This document shows positions 52,479 to 61,515 of a stretch of DNA of 64,000 nucleotides, one piece after another. A model generated the notes under the pieces. That model was not told where the DNA came from and did no database searches. It was given only the letters and a program-made list of their open reading frames with translations. Each line of letters starts with the position of its first letter. The stretch's first letter is position 1. The translations under genes and the position numbers were made by a program. The stretch lies in the NCBI RefSeq assembly GCF_041261445.1, contig NZ_JBGCCU010000016.1, positions 186,001-250,000 of the forward strand, written 5' to 3'. The DNA comes from Catenulispora sp. EB89. GTDB taxonomy: Bacteria > Actinomycetota > Actinomycetes > Streptomycetales > Catenulisporaceae.

Positions 52479-52931
52479 ATGAGGACGATGTACCGGCCCG
52501 CGGCCGAGACGCTGATGGTCGCCGGGCTGCTGGGCTGGGCCTACGTGGCGCTGGTCGCGGTGCTGCGGCCCGGCGCGCTCAGCATGCACATCGCCACCGT
52601 GCTGCCGATGCGGCGCGACACGTTCGGGGCGGTGAGCCTGGTGCTGTCGTTCGCCTGCGCGTACGCGCTGCGTGCCCGGACCGGCACGTTCTGGGCCCGG
52701 CGCGCCGGCCGGCCCGACCCGGCCGAGGCCGGGCTGGCCGCGGTCGGCGGGTACGCGTTCCTGGTGTGGGTCTACCTGTGCCTCAACAATCTGTCCCACC
52801 CTCGGACCACCGGGTACCGGTTGACCCACTTCTGGGAGCACCCGTCGGAGGGCACGACGGCCGTGCTGTGCTTCCTGCTGCTGACCGCCTGCCTGTTCGG
52901 CCTCCGGGTCCGGAAGGGGCGGCATGGCTAA
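52479..52931 (+). CDS. Small four-TM membrane protein of the glycan locus
   Basis: 150 residues, four hydrophobic segments (ETLMVAGLLGWAYVALVAVL, FGAVSLVLSFACAYAL, LAAVGGYAFLVWVYLCL, AVLCFLLLTACLFGLR). Motifs such as NNLSHPRTTGYRLTHFWEHPSEG sit in the loop before the last segment. No family recognised. It overlaps the flippase start by eight bases, so it may be a partner of that protein. Confidence 0.75.
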   Translation: MRTMYRPAAETLMVAGLLGWAYVALVAVLRPGALSMHIATVLPMRRDTFGAVSLVLSFACAYALRARTGTFWARRAGRPDPAEAGLAAVGGYAFLVWVYLCLNNLSHPRTTGYRLTHFWEHPSEGTTAVLCFLLLTACLFGLRVRKGRHG

Positions 52932-54801
52932 GGGCCGCCGCCGACGGGGGACCGCCGAACCGGGCAGCGGTGCCGAGGAGCCCGGTGGCGACGCGAGCGG
53001 CGGCATAGCCGACGCAAGCGATACACACGGTGATAAGAACGGCGAAGGCGACGCGAACAGCGTCGCGGGCGCGAAGATGCTCCGGAACTCGCTGTTCCTC
53101 ATGGCCTCCGCCGGCCTCACCGCCGGCATCGGCTTCGTGTTCTGGGCCCTCGTCGCCCACCTCTACACCTCGACCGAGATCGGCGTGGCCACCACGCTGC
53201 TGTCGGCGATCTCGCTCATCTCGTTCCTGAGCACGCTCGGGTTCGGGCAGACGATGATCCGGTTCCAGGCGGCCGGCGCGGCACGACACCGGCAGGTGTC
53301 GGTGATGCTGGCGATGGTGGCGGGCACCAGCTTCGTCCTCGGCACGGGCTACGTGCTGGCCCTGAAGACGATCTCGCCGGACCTCGCCTTCGTCCGCGAC
53401 AAACCCGGCTACGCGCTGGTCCTGATCGTCATCTGCGTCTTCGCCACGGTCAACCTGCTGACCGACGCGGTCTTCATGGCCGCGCGCCGGGCCGAGTACA
53501 ACACGCTGGTCGACGGCTTCATCCAGAGCCTGTCCAAGCTCGCCATCCCGATGTTCGTGGTCGCCTTGGGCGCCATGGGCATCGTCGCCGCCTCCGGGAT
53601 CGGGTACGTCGTGGCCACGCTGGCCTCGCTGTACCTGATGAACCGCAAGCTGGGCTTCCGGTTCTCCTTCCGGCTCGGCGGCACCCGGATCCGCGAGACC
53701 GCGAGCTACTCGGCGACCACGCAGTTCTCCTCGCTGCTGAACCTGATACCGCAGCTGGCACTGCCGGTCATCACGCTTCGCGCGCTGGGCCCGGACAACG
53801 TCACCTACTACTACCTGGGATCCCAGATCGCGGCGCTGTTGTCGACCGGCTCCTACGCGATCGGCAACGCGCTGTTCTCCGAGGGCGCGCACGATCCCGC
53901 GCAGCTTCGCAGCCTGATGATGCGGTCCGCGAAGATCATGACCGCGGTGATGGTCCCGGGCGTCGCGGCCGTGATCCTGGTCCGCGAGCCGCTGCTGGGC
54001 CTGTTCGGCGGCAAGTATCCGGGGCACGCGCAGGGGCTGCTGACGATCCTCGCGCTCGGCGCGCTCGCCGTCGCGTTCCACACCTGGGCCAGCAGCGCGC
54101 TGCGGATCACCGGGCGGATGAAGCCGCTGCTCGGCAGCAACATGGTGTACCTGGTCGCGACGCTGGCGCTGGCGCTCGGCTTCGCGCACCGGGGCCTTAA
54201 CTGGATCGGCTGGTCCTGGGCGCTGGGGAACCTGGCCTCGGGGCTGTTCGCGGTGGCGTTCGTGCCGGGCGCGAAGAAGCTGGCGGCGATGGCCGCGGAC
54301 GCCGAGGAGTACGACTACGACGAGCTGGAGCCCGAGGACCTCGCACTCGCCGGCGTCGGTGCCGGGGCCGGGGCGCCGCCGAGCCAGGTGCGGGAACGCC
54401 CGCGGCCCCGGCAGAGCCCGTGGCTCGGCGTCGGGGACTCGACGGCGATCACCGAACCGATGTTCTTCCCGTGGAACCGCCCCGAGGCACGGGGGCGCGG
54501 CGACCGGTTCGAGAGCTACGAACGCCAGAGCTCGCGCCTGAAGCCAGCCGGCGACCTGCGCGTGCGGCCCCGGTCAATGCCCCGCAAGGCCGGACCGGTG
54601 GTGGTGCCGCCGCCGTCGCCGGAGGAGGAGACGCAGATCCTGCGGCCCATCGTCGTGCCCGACTCGTTCTTCCGGCCGGAGCCGGGGGAACGCGACCGGC
54701 TGCCGAAGCCGGGCCCGCACGGTGCCGTGCCGGAGCCGCGGGGAGACGCCCGCCCCGAGGCGAGCGAGCCGAGCGATCCCCGGCTGCCGCCCGAGCGGTG
54801 A
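52924..54801 (+). CDS. Wzx/MATE-like oligosaccharide flippase with long cytosolic tail
   Basis: 625 residues. Residues ~50-455 form about twelve to fourteen membrane segments of the polysaccharide-flippase (PST/Wzx) family: LRNSLFLMASAGLTAGIGFVFW, HLYTSTEIGVATTLLSAI, FVRDKPGYALVLIVI, SYSATTQFSSLLNLIPQLALPV. The N-terminal ~50 residues are acidic/Gly-rich. The C-terminal ~170 residues are predicted disordered and cytosolic, with acidic EEYDYDELEPEDLA, ITEPMFFPWNRP, and EEETQILRPIVVP. It would flip the lipid-linked oligosaccharide made by the neighbouring transferases. The tail has possible phosphorylation sites. Confidence 0.88.
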   Translation: MAKGRRRRGTAEPGSGAEEPGGDASGGIADASDTHGDKNGEGDANSVAGAKMLRNSLFLMASAGLTAGIGFVFWALVAHLYTSTEIGVATTLLSAISLISFLSTLGFGQTMIRFQAAGAARHRQVSVMLAMVAGTSFVLGTGYVLALKTISPDLAFVRDKPGYALVLIVICVFATVNLLTDAVFMAARRAEYNTLVDGFIQSLSKLAIPMFVVALGAMGIVAASGIGYVVATLASLYLMNRKLGFRFSFRLGGTRIRETASYSATTQFSSLLNLIPQLALPVITLRALGPDNVTYYYLGSQIAALLSTGSYAIGNALFSEGAHDPAQLRSLMMRSAKIMTAVMVPGVAAVILVREPLLGLFGGKYPGHAQGLLTILALGALAVAFHTWASSALRITGRMKPLLGSNMVYLVATLALALGFAHRGLNWIGWSWALGNLASGLFAVAFVPGAKKLAAMAADAEEYDYDELEPEDLALAGVGAGAGAPPSQVRERPRPRQSPWLGVGDSTAITEPMFFPWNRPEARGRGDRFESYERQSSRLKPAGDLRVRPRSMPRKAGPVVVPPPSPEEETQILRPIVVPDSFFRPEPGERDRLPKPGPHGAVPEPRGDARPEASEPSDPRLPPER

Positions 54802-54839
54802 GGGGGCGGGGTCGGCGGGCGTCGTGGCCAGGCGCAGTG

Positions 54840-54980
54840 GTCGGGCGCGGTCGCCGGACGTACGTATCGCGCGCGATGGTCAGGCGCGGTCGCTGGGTGC
54901 AGTCAGCGGGCGCCGTAGTCGGACCTGGTCGCCGGGCAATAGTTGTCGTGTCGGGCGTGGTTGTCGGGCGCGGTCGCCGA
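54840..54980. repeat. Four ~18-bp imperfect repeats in the flippase / GT2 convergent gap
   Basis: GTCGGGCGCGGTCGCCG-type units near 54840, 54879, 54918 and 54963, 39-45 bp apart. No gene is credible in this 208-bp gap. Possible function: none evident; may be slipped repeats or a transcription-termination buffer. Confidence 0.6.
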
Positions 54981-55009
54981 ACCCTGCGATCCGCCCCACC
55001 ACCGCCGCC

Positions 55010-55798
55010 CTAGAACCGCCGGTTCGCCACCTGCACCCCGACCCACGCCAGATGCTTGACCCGCACCACCGGCAGGCTCCACCCCAGCCGGCGGGCCGCC
55101 GCCAGCTTCTCGCGCCGCAGCAGGCCGGAGCGCGGCAGGATCTTCGCCCGATGGCTGTGCTGCCCCTCGTGCACCCGGTAGCGCACCAGTTCCTCGGGCA
55201 GCGCGGCGACTTCGGCGCGGCCGAGGATGCGGAGCCAGAGGTCGTAGTCCTCGCAGTGGAGGGCGGCCTCGCGGAAGCCTCCCGCCTCGCGCACCACCTC
55301 CGCACGCGCCGTCACCGTGGACATCGTCACCGCGTTGAACAGCATCAGGCGGCGGCCCAGCGCTTCGGACCCGGTGGGGCAGTGGAACGGGGCCAGGTCC
55401 GCGCCGGTGGCGCTGTCGAAGGTGCGGGCCCAGGTGGCGAGCATGCCCAGGGCCGGGCGGCGGTCGAACTCGGCGACCTGGCGGGCCAGCCGTTCGGGGT
55501 CGCACAGGTCGTCCGAGTCGCAGAACGCGACCAGGTCGCCGCGGCACTCCGGGAGGCCGGCGTTGCGGGCCGCCGCGGGGCCGGAGCGGGGGCGCGCGGT
55601 GACGATGATCCGGATCTGGTCGGCCGGAAGGACGGCGGCCGTGCGCCGGTTCTCCTCGCAGTCGCCGTCCAGGACCAGGACCACCTCCCAGTCCTGGAAG
55701 GTCTGCTTCTGGATGGCGAGCAGCGTCTCCTCGAGATAGCGCTGGCGCGGGGCGCACGGGATGAGCACAGAGACCCGCGGCGCCTTGCCCGCGTTCAT
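55010..55798 (-). CDS. Family 2 glycosyltransferase
   Basis: 262 residues from ATG 55798, overlapping the glycosidase stop (ATGA). VSVLIPCAPRQRYLEETLLAIQKQTFQDWEVVLVLDG, GPAAARNAGLPECRGDLVAFCDSDDLCDPERL with the DxD region FCDSDD, and ALHCEDYDLWLRILGRA with the catalytic-base-type Glu-Asp. A cytosolic transferase of the GT2 spore/surface class. Transcribed with the glycosidase upstream. Confidence 0.92.
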   Translation of the reverse strand: MNAGKAPRVSVLIPCAPRQRYLEETLLAIQKQTFQDWEVVLVLDGDCEENRRTAAVLPADQIRIIVTARPRSGPAAARNAGLPECRGDLVAFCDSDDLCDPERLARQVAEFDRRPALGMLATWARTFDSATGADLAPFHCPTGSEALGRRLMLFNAVTMSTVTARAEVVREAGGFREAALHCEDYDLWLRILGRAEVAALPEELVRYRVHEGQHSHRAKILPRSGLLRREKLAAARRLGWSLPVVRVKHLAWVGVQVANRRF

Positions 55799-57039
55799 CG
55801 TCCCTTCTTCGCGTTGGCGATGATCTGCTGCAGCGCGTCGAACGAGGGCCGGTAGGTCCCGTCGCCCCGCCGCAGGCCGAAGACCAGGTGGTCCGGCGGC
55901 GAGTCCTGGTAGGAGAACCAGAAGAACGACGCCACGTTCGGGTACGAGGCCAACGCGTCGACCTCCTTCTTCGCCGTCTCCACCTGCTGCGCCTCCTGCG
56001 GCTTGACCTGGCTCGCCGGACCCCAGATCAGGGCCGGGATGTTCGCCCCGGTCTCGGTGATCCAGATCGGCATGTTCGGCGACCCGGCCTGGGCCAGCGC
56101 CGCGACGATGCTCGTCGGCGACTGGCTGATGGCCTGGAACGTCTTGCTGTTCGCCGGGTCGCCGTCCGGGTAGGGGTGGTACCCGATCCCGTCGACCGCC
56201 TTCAGGCCGCCGTCCTTGGCCACCGCGGTGATGAAGTCGTACGGGGAGATGAACGGCGCGCCGGGGCTCGGGTGGTCCGCCGCGAGGCCGCCCATCAGGA
56301 TGAACGCGTGCGGGTCCGCGGCGCGGATCGCCGCGGAGACCGGCAGCAGGAGCTTGGTGTAGTCCGCCGGGTCCGGGGTCGGGGCCCAGGCCGTGATGTT
56401 GGGCTCGTTCCACACTTCCCAGTGGTGGACGCCGCGCGCCGAGTAGCGCGCGACCGCCTGCTTCACGAACTTCGCGAACGTCGCGTTGTCGGCCGGCGGG
56501 CACGCGGAGGTGTCCTTGCAGGCGTCCCGGCGGGCCCACGGCGGCGGGAAGTCGATGGTGGCCAACACCTTCAGGCCGTGCGCGTTCGCCCCGGCGACGA
56601 CGTTGTCGAACTTGGTGAAGTCCGGCGCGTAGTTGGAGAAGGACTGGTAGTCCTCCCAGCCGAAGTCGACGCGGATGTAGTCCATCCCGAGCCGCTTGGC
56701 GTCGTCGAGCGCGGTCTTGAGCTGGTCCGGCGTGTCGTACGCGAGCGTGTCGCTGTAGTCCAGGCCCCACTTCATGTCGGCCAGCTGCGCGGTGTTGACC
56801 GGGCTGGTGGCCAGTCCGGTCCCGGAGGTGGCACCGGGGGAAGAACTCGGGCTGCCGGCCGGGGACGAGGTCGTGCCGGACGTCTTCGCGGCGGTCGAGG
56901 TCCCCGCCGGCGCGTGGCCGAACGCCGAGGGCTGGCCGGGATCGCCGCCGGAGACGGCGGTCGCGATGCCGGCGGCGATGACGACCGCGGCCGCGGCGGC
57001 CCCCACGATCGTCCAGTGCCGTCGCTTGCTGTTCGCCAT
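55795..57039 (-). CDS. Secreted or membrane-anchored clan-A glycoside hydrolase (GH39/GH5-like)
   Basis: 414 residues from ATG 57039. The N-terminus has KRRHWTIVGAAAAAVVIAAGIATAV, a signal anchor, then a Ser/Thr/Pro-rich linker (42-80). The catalytic domain has acid/base Glu212 in HWEVWNEPNITAW and candidate nucleophile Glu329 in MPIWITETGAN, the standard clan-A pair. Loops include DYSDTLAYDTPDQL, FPPPWARRDACKD. A xylosidase, glucanase or iduronidase-like activity is possible. Its position suggests trimming or recycling of the locus glycan. Confidence 0.85.
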   Translation of the reverse strand: MANSKRRHWTIVGAAAAAVVIAAGIATAVSGGDPGQPSAFGHAPAGTSTAAKTSGTTSSPAGSPSSSPGATSGTGLATSPVNTAQLADMKWGLDYSDTLAYDTPDQLKTALDDAKRLGMDYIRVDFGWEDYQSFSNYAPDFTKFDNVVAGANAHGLKVLATIDFPPPWARRDACKDTSACPPADNATFAKFVKQAVARYSARGVHHWEVWNEPNITAWAPTPDPADYTKLLLPVSAAIRAADPHAFILMGGLAADHPSPGAPFISPYDFITAVAKDGGLKAVDGIGYHPYPDGDPANSKTFQAISQSPTSIVAALAQAGSPNMPIWITETGANIPALIWGPASQVKPQEAQQVETAKKEVDALASYPNVASFFWFSYQDSPPDHLVFGLRRGDGTYRPSFDALQQIIANAKKGR

Positions 57040-57281
57040 TATGATTTCGGGGCCGGTGACCGGCTGCCCTTCGCTCCCCTCGACCGGACTTCGTCGCTTG
57101 GCGGATCCGGTCGGTGACCGGGAGCGGCCGGGCGGCCGCCGCCGTCGCCGGGCGCCCCTGGCAGGGACGCCCGCCTGCGAGCGTTCATAGTGCCATGGTT
57201 CGGCCGTCTCGGTGTGCGGGCGCCGATTCTCGAACCCGGGCGGCTCGCATCCCATGTCGTTTCGAGGATTGCGCGGCGCCG

Positions 57282-58451
57282 GTGAGAATTCTGCACATCG
57301 TGAACCTGGGCTTCGAGGCCGGGGGCGCGGAGAAGTTCGTCCGCATGCTCCGGGACGGCCAGCGCGACCGCGGCCACCAGGTCCGGGTGGTGGCCCTGGA
57401 AGCCCCGTCCGGCGACCGGGCCGTGTTCGCCGACGACCTGCTCCCGCCGGTGGCCGGCGGCCCGGTCGGCAAGCTCGCCGGGTTCGTCTGGCATCGCCGG
57501 GCCCACCGCGGGCTGCGGCAGATCATGCGGGAGTTCCAGCCGGACTGTGTCCATCTGCACACCGTCGGCGGGTTCAGCCCGGCCGTGTTCCCGGCCACCC
57601 GCGGCGCCGTACGCATCCTCACCCTGCACGGCCCCGAGGACTGGACCCGGAAACTGTTGCGCTGGCAGGTGGCCGACAACGCCGGCCGGATCTCGCCCCG
57701 CGCCCTGCCCCGGTACCTGCATCTGCGGTTCCTGATGCGGCCGGCCTACCGGCTCCTCGGGCTGCGCCGGATCGACGGCTTCGCGGCCCCGAGCCGGTTC
57801 GTCGCCGACCTGCTCCGGGCCGACGCCGGCGCCGTGCCGATCCGGGTGATCCCGCACGCCGTGGACCGGGTCTTCGCCCCCGCCCCGGTCTCGGAGGTCT
57901 GGCAGGCGGCCTACGTGGGCCGGCTCAGCCCCCTGAAGGGCGCGGACGTCCTGCTGGCGGCGTTCGGCATCCTGGCCCGGACGCAGCCGAAGGCGCGGCT
58001 CGTCGTGGTCGGCGACGGCCCGGAGCGCGCCCGGCTGGAGGCGGAGGCCGCCGGCCTGGTGGCGGCTGGCACGGTCGAGTTCCGGGGCTGGCTGAGCCCG
58101 CCGGAGGTCGCCGAGTGCCTGCGCGGCTCGGCGTTGCTCGCCGTCCCGTCCACCACTCCGGAGATCTTCGGGCTGACCGCGCTGGAGGCGCTGGGGTTGG
58201 GCCGGCCGCTGGTGGCCAGCCGGATCGGGGCGTTGCCGGAACTGGTCGGTCCGGACAACGGCGTACTCGTCGCCCCCGGCGACCCGGCCGCGCTGGCCGA
58301 GGCGCTGGCGGAGCTGGTCGGTGACGCGGAGCGGCTGGCGCGGCTCGGCGAGGGATCGGCACGGCGCGCCGAGGCGTTCGGCCTGGAGCGTTGTCTGGAC
58401 GCCTACGAATCCTGGTACCAGGAGGCTGTCGCGGCCCGCGCTCGTCCGTAG
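57282..58451 (+). CDS. GT4-family glycosyltransferase
   Basis: 389 residues from GTG 57282 (VRILHIVNLGFEAGGAEKFVRMLRDG). The region upstream in the same frame reads like non-coding sequence. Donor motifs: YVGRLSPLKGADVLLAAFGIL, VVGDGPERARLEAEA, VPSTTPEIFGLTALEALGLGRPLVASRIGALPELV (EX7E). Divergent from the glycosidase; the 242-bp region between them has no clear palindrome. Confidence 0.9.
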   Translation: MRILHIVNLGFEAGGAEKFVRMLRDGQRDRGHQVRVVALEAPSGDRAVFADDLLPPVAGGPVGKLAGFVWHRRAHRGLRQIMREFQPDCVHLHTVGGFSPAVFPATRGAVRILTLHGPEDWTRKLLRWQVADNAGRISPRALPRYLHLRFLMRPAYRLLGLRRIDGFAAPSRFVADLLRADAGAVPIRVIPHAVDRVFAPAPVSEVWQAAYVGRLSPLKGADVLLAAFGILARTQPKARLVVVGDGPERARLEAEAAGLVAAGTVEFRGWLSPPEVAECLRGSALLAVPSTTPEIFGLTALEALGLGRPLVASRIGALPELVGPDNGVLVAPGDPAALAEALAELVGDAERLARLGEGSARRAEAFGLERCLDAYESWYQEAVAARARP

Positions 58452-58460
58452 GCCGTAGTC

Positions 58461-58493
58461 GGTTCAGCCGGTTCAGCCGGTTCAGCCGGTTCG
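58461..58493. repeat. 9-bp tandem repeat between GT4 and ATP-grasp genes
   Basis: GGTTCAGCC is repeated three times plus a partial fourth copy (GGTTCGGGCC), in the 58-bp gap between two convergent genes. No coding role seen. Confidence 0.85.
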
Positions 58494-58509
58494 GGCCAGG
58501 GATCCCGCG

Positions 58510-59766
58510 CTATCGGCGCAGACGGTGTTCGGCCGCCTGCCACAGCGTCCGGGCACCGGCCAGGACGAACGGGACGGGGTCGTCGCAGGCGAACCACGCG
58601 GCCTCGTCTGCGGAGCGTGCAGAGGACAGCCACGAGCGCAGGGAGAGGCTTCCCTCCCGGCGATAGGCGAGGGCCGCTATCGGGTCGTAGTTCTCGACGA
58701 GCAGGGCCCGGCCGGGCACCGCCGCCCCGGCGGGCACGGCGCGGCCGGTGAGGTCCAGGTGCATCGCGCGGACGACGTCGATGCCGGCCGAGTCCTGGAA
58801 CAGCCGGAACTGGGCGCCGAGCCGGGGGTTGAGGTCCAGGAGCCGGTAGCTGCCGTCCCGCGCGTCCCAGCGGTAGTCGAGGTCGACCGGGCCCTGGTAG
58901 CCCAGCCCCGAGAGCAGGGCTGTCGCCTCCGCGCGCAGCCGCTCGTTCGACACCCAGCGGCCGTAGCTGGTCAGCCCCGCGTGCGCCGGGAAGGAGCGCT
59001 CCTTGATACCGGTGTGGCCGAACAGGCAGCGCGAGGCCGCGTCGAAGTAGCCGTGGAAGAACCAGTCCTGCGGCGGGCCGGTCGGCACGGGCGCGAGGTA
59101 TTCCTGGAGCAGCAGGCCGGTGTCCGGGCCGTCGCCGGTCGCCCGCCGGGCCCGCTCGACCACCGCGAGCATCTCCTCCCGGCTGCGGACGACGGTCGTG
59201 CTCTGCAATCCCGCCGACCGGTCCGCGGTCCAGGGCAGGTTCACCTTGGCCACGACGGGATATCCGCACGCGTCCGCGAAGGCCAGGGCCTCGGCGGCGT
59301 CCGCCGGGACGGTCGTCGCCGGATGCGGCACCCCGGCGACGCGGCAGATCTCGGCGAGCGTCGCCTTCCCGGCCGCCCGGCGCGGCAGGTCGGCCGGGGG
59401 CGCGGGGAACAGGTACCGGGACCGCAGCTTGTCACCGTGCTCGGCCAGCAGGATCGCGCCCGCGTCGTCGGTGGTGACCAGGACGGCCGGGCCGGGCAGC
59501 CGGTCGGCGAGCCGGTCCAGGAGCTCGACGACGTCGTCGGGATGGGCCCGGTCCGGCATCGGCGACACCGTCCGGCGGGCGTACCGCGACGCCCCGGCCG
59601 GCGCGAACCGGTCCTCGCGCATGGCGTGGACCCGGATCCCCAGCCGCCCGAGGCTCCGGATCACGCCGAGCCCGCCGTGGTGGAAGACATTCCGGTCGAG
59701 CTTCAAAAGCACGGCGCCGGTCGCGGTATCCGCATCAACCGACGCTTTCAGTGACATGGCAACCAT
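58510..59766 (-). CDS. ATP-grasp carboxylate-amine ligase-like protein
   Basis: 418 residues from ATG 59766 (an ATG at 59757 is also possible). Shows the ATP-grasp sequence: CGYPVVAKVNLPWTADR (ATP Lys), LLLQEYLAPVPTG, PVDLDYRWDARDGSYRLLDLNPRLGAQF with the metal-binding Asp/Asn/Glu-type region DLNPR. Such proteins ligate amino acids or other amines to carboxylates using ATP. The gene is convergent with the GT4 and adjacent to an FAD monooxygenase; together they could decorate the surface glycan, or make a small peptide, which is only inference. Confidence 0.8.
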   Translation of the reverse strand: MVAMSLKASVDADTATGAVLLKLDRNVFHHGGLGVIRSLGRLGIRVHAMREDRFAPAGASRYARRTVSPMPDRAHPDDVVELLDRLADRLPGPAVLVTTDDAGAILLAEHGDKLRSRYLFPAPPADLPRRAAGKATLAEICRVAGVPHPATTVPADAAEALAFADACGYPVVAKVNLPWTADRSAGLQSTTVVRSREEMLAVVERARRATGDGPDTGLLLQEYLAPVPTGPPQDWFFHGYFDAASRCLFGHTGIKERSFPAHAGLTSYGRWVSNERLRAEATALLSGLGYQGPVDLDYRWDARDGSYRLLDLNPRLGAQFRLFQDSAGIDVVRAMHLDLTGRAVPAGAAVPGRALLVENYDPIAALAYRREGSLSLRSWLSSARSADEAAWFACDDPVPFVLAGARTLWQAAEHRLRR

Positions 59767-59807
59767 CTTAGATTCAAGGTCAAGGCAGCCCTCGTCCTGT
59801 GGTGAGG

Positions 59808-61007
59808 TCAGCGCGGCAGTCTGGGTGCGACGGTGCGGGCCGCGAACTCCGACCCGAACACGAAGCGCATGGACGGCCCGAAGGTCGCCGCCGAAGCCAG
59901 GCCCACGACGAACAGCCCGGGCACCGAGGAGTTGAAGCCCGCGCCGAGGACCGGCGGGCCGTCGGAGCCGCGCATGCCGCGAACCTGGCCGCGCAGCTCC
60001 TCGCCGAGCATCGTCAGCTTCCGGACGTCCACATCGAACCCGGTCGCCGCGATCACGTGATCGGTGCCGAGCTCACGGCCGTCGGACAGCTCCAGGACGA
60101 GCCCGCCGGCCTCGGGCCGGGCCGCCGTGATCCGGGTGCCGGTGCGGACGTGCTCGACGTCGAAGGACTTCTCGAAGCGGTCGCGGATCCACCACGAGCC
60201 TTCCGGGCCGAGCGTCTTGCGCACGACCTCCATGCGGTAGCCGCCGGGCATCCGCCGGAAGAGCTTGGGCAGGCTGCCCAGCACCTTGTTGTAGTAGCCG
60301 GGGCCGAGGCCGTTCTCCGGGCGCCGGATGCGCTCCCACAACGTCACGGGCAGGTCGCCGGGCAGGCTGTTCCACTCCAGCGCACCGGTCCGCGCCACCA
60401 GCGTCACATCGGCGCCCGCGTCGTCCAGCAGCACCGCGATCTCGATCGCCGCCTGCCCGGCGCCGACCACAGTGACCCGCTTGCCCGCGAACCCGGACAG
60501 GTCGTTCACCGCGCTGCTGTGCAGCACCTGCGGCCCCTGCATCCCGACGAGCGCCTCTGGGAACCGTGGAAACGGCAGGAAGCCGGTGGCGAGCACCACG
60601 GAGCGGGCCCGCACCGAGGAGCCGTCGGCCAGCGCCAGCGCGAACACCGAGCCCTCCCGGTCGACCCGCAGCACGTCGGTCTCGTGCAGGTCCGGCGCGG
60701 TCTGCTGCCGGAACCAGCGGCCGTAGTCGACGAAGGTCTCGATGGGCGTCGGCACGCCGTGCGCGTACGGCAGCCCTTCAAGCTCGCAGTACGCCTTCAG
60801 CGTGTACTGGTCGCGGGGATCCGACAGGTGCGAGGCCCACGGCTCGGACTTGAGCTTCATGCCCAGCGGCATGTGCTCGGCCCAGGCGCGCATCGGCGTA
60901 CCGAACACCCGGGTGCGGGTGCCCCGCGCCTTGGCATGCGCCGCCACCGAGAGACCGTAGGGCCCGGCACCCACCACGGCGGTGTCGAGGACCTCTGTAC
61001 CTGTCAT
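59808..61007 (-). CDS. FAD/NAD(P)-dependent flavoprotein monooxygenase-like
   Basis: 399 residues from ATG 61007 (AAGGAGAAGTG before it; upstream open frame to 61469 looks random). FAD site AVVGAGPYGLSVAAHAKARG at residues ~10-30; NAD(P) site KRVTVVGAGQAAIEIAVLL near 175; ATG-type motif VLATGFLPFPRFP and VIAATGFDVDVRK. Resembles N-hydroxylating or Baeyer-Villiger-type flavoproteins, for example lysine/ornithine monooxygenase relatives (LKSEPWASHLSDP, YTLKAYCE). Precedes the ATP-grasp gene by 42 bp in the same direction, so both may form one operon. Confidence 0.88.
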   Translation of the reverse strand: MTGTEVLDTAVVGAGPYGLSVAAHAKARGTRTRVFGTPMRAWAEHMPLGMKLKSEPWASHLSDPRDQYTLKAYCELEGLPYAHGVPTPIETFVDYGRWFRQQTAPDLHETDVLRVDREGSVFALALADGSSVRARSVVLATGFLPFPRFPEALVGMQGPQVLHSSAVNDLSGFAGKRVTVVGAGQAAIEIAVLLDDAGADVTLVARTGALEWNSLPGDLPVTLWERIRRPENGLGPGYYNKVLGSLPKLFRRMPGGYRMEVVRKTLGPEGSWWIRDRFEKSFDVEHVRTGTRITAARPEAGGLVLELSDGRELGTDHVIAATGFDVDVRKLTMLGEELRGQVRGMRGSDGPPVLGAGFNSSVPGLFVVGLASAATFGPSMRFVFGSEFAARTVAPRLPR

Positions 61008-61515
61008 CACTTCTCCTTGTTCGGACCCCGCGCGCCCTGTCCCCAGGCCTCGCGAACGCCTTCTCCCATGGACCCGGGCATGCCGACGGCCCAAGGACCG
61101 TTCCCGCTCGAATTCGGTGCCGGCGTTCCGCCTCGAGACCCCCTCGACCAGCGCGAGCCGCCCCGCCGACCGGGCACTCCGGCCGGAGTCGGTGGTCGAC
61201 CCGACCGGAGAGCCCCGGTCAATGCGGGGCGACATCGCGGTGTTCTGGAGATGAAGATACAGGCCAGCGCGCTGAGTCAGTGCGGCAGCACATCGTAGCG
61301 GCGCCGGAGGTAGTGCTGAAGTAAAACGGCAGGAGGGCAGGGTGCGCAAGGGCGGGGCGGGGTTGCGGGGCGTTCGCGGCGAAGGATCGGCGCGGCAGCC
61401 TTGGGCGAAGCCGTAAGAATCGCCTGTAAACACACAAACAAACCGAACCCGGCACGGCGCACCGAGCAATTGCGGACGCGCGCAAACGCCCGCACTACGC
61501 CCGCGCTACCCAGCC
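61008..61515. other. 508-bp intergenic region
   Basis: No convincing gene, repeat or RNA was seen. Open frames here have random codon composition. It should contain the promoter of the flavoprotein/ATP-grasp pair and the 3' end region of the desaturase. The stretch near 61427-61450 (TAAACACACAAACAAACC) is unusually AT-rich for the window and might be a promoter region. Confidence 0.4.

Noticed and set aside
61007-61222. 71-codon minus-strand frame ending exactly at the flavoprotein start (TGATG)
   Set aside because: It starts with TTG, has no ribosome binding site and reads as Gly/Arg/Pro-rich shadow sequence; the overlap looks accidental.
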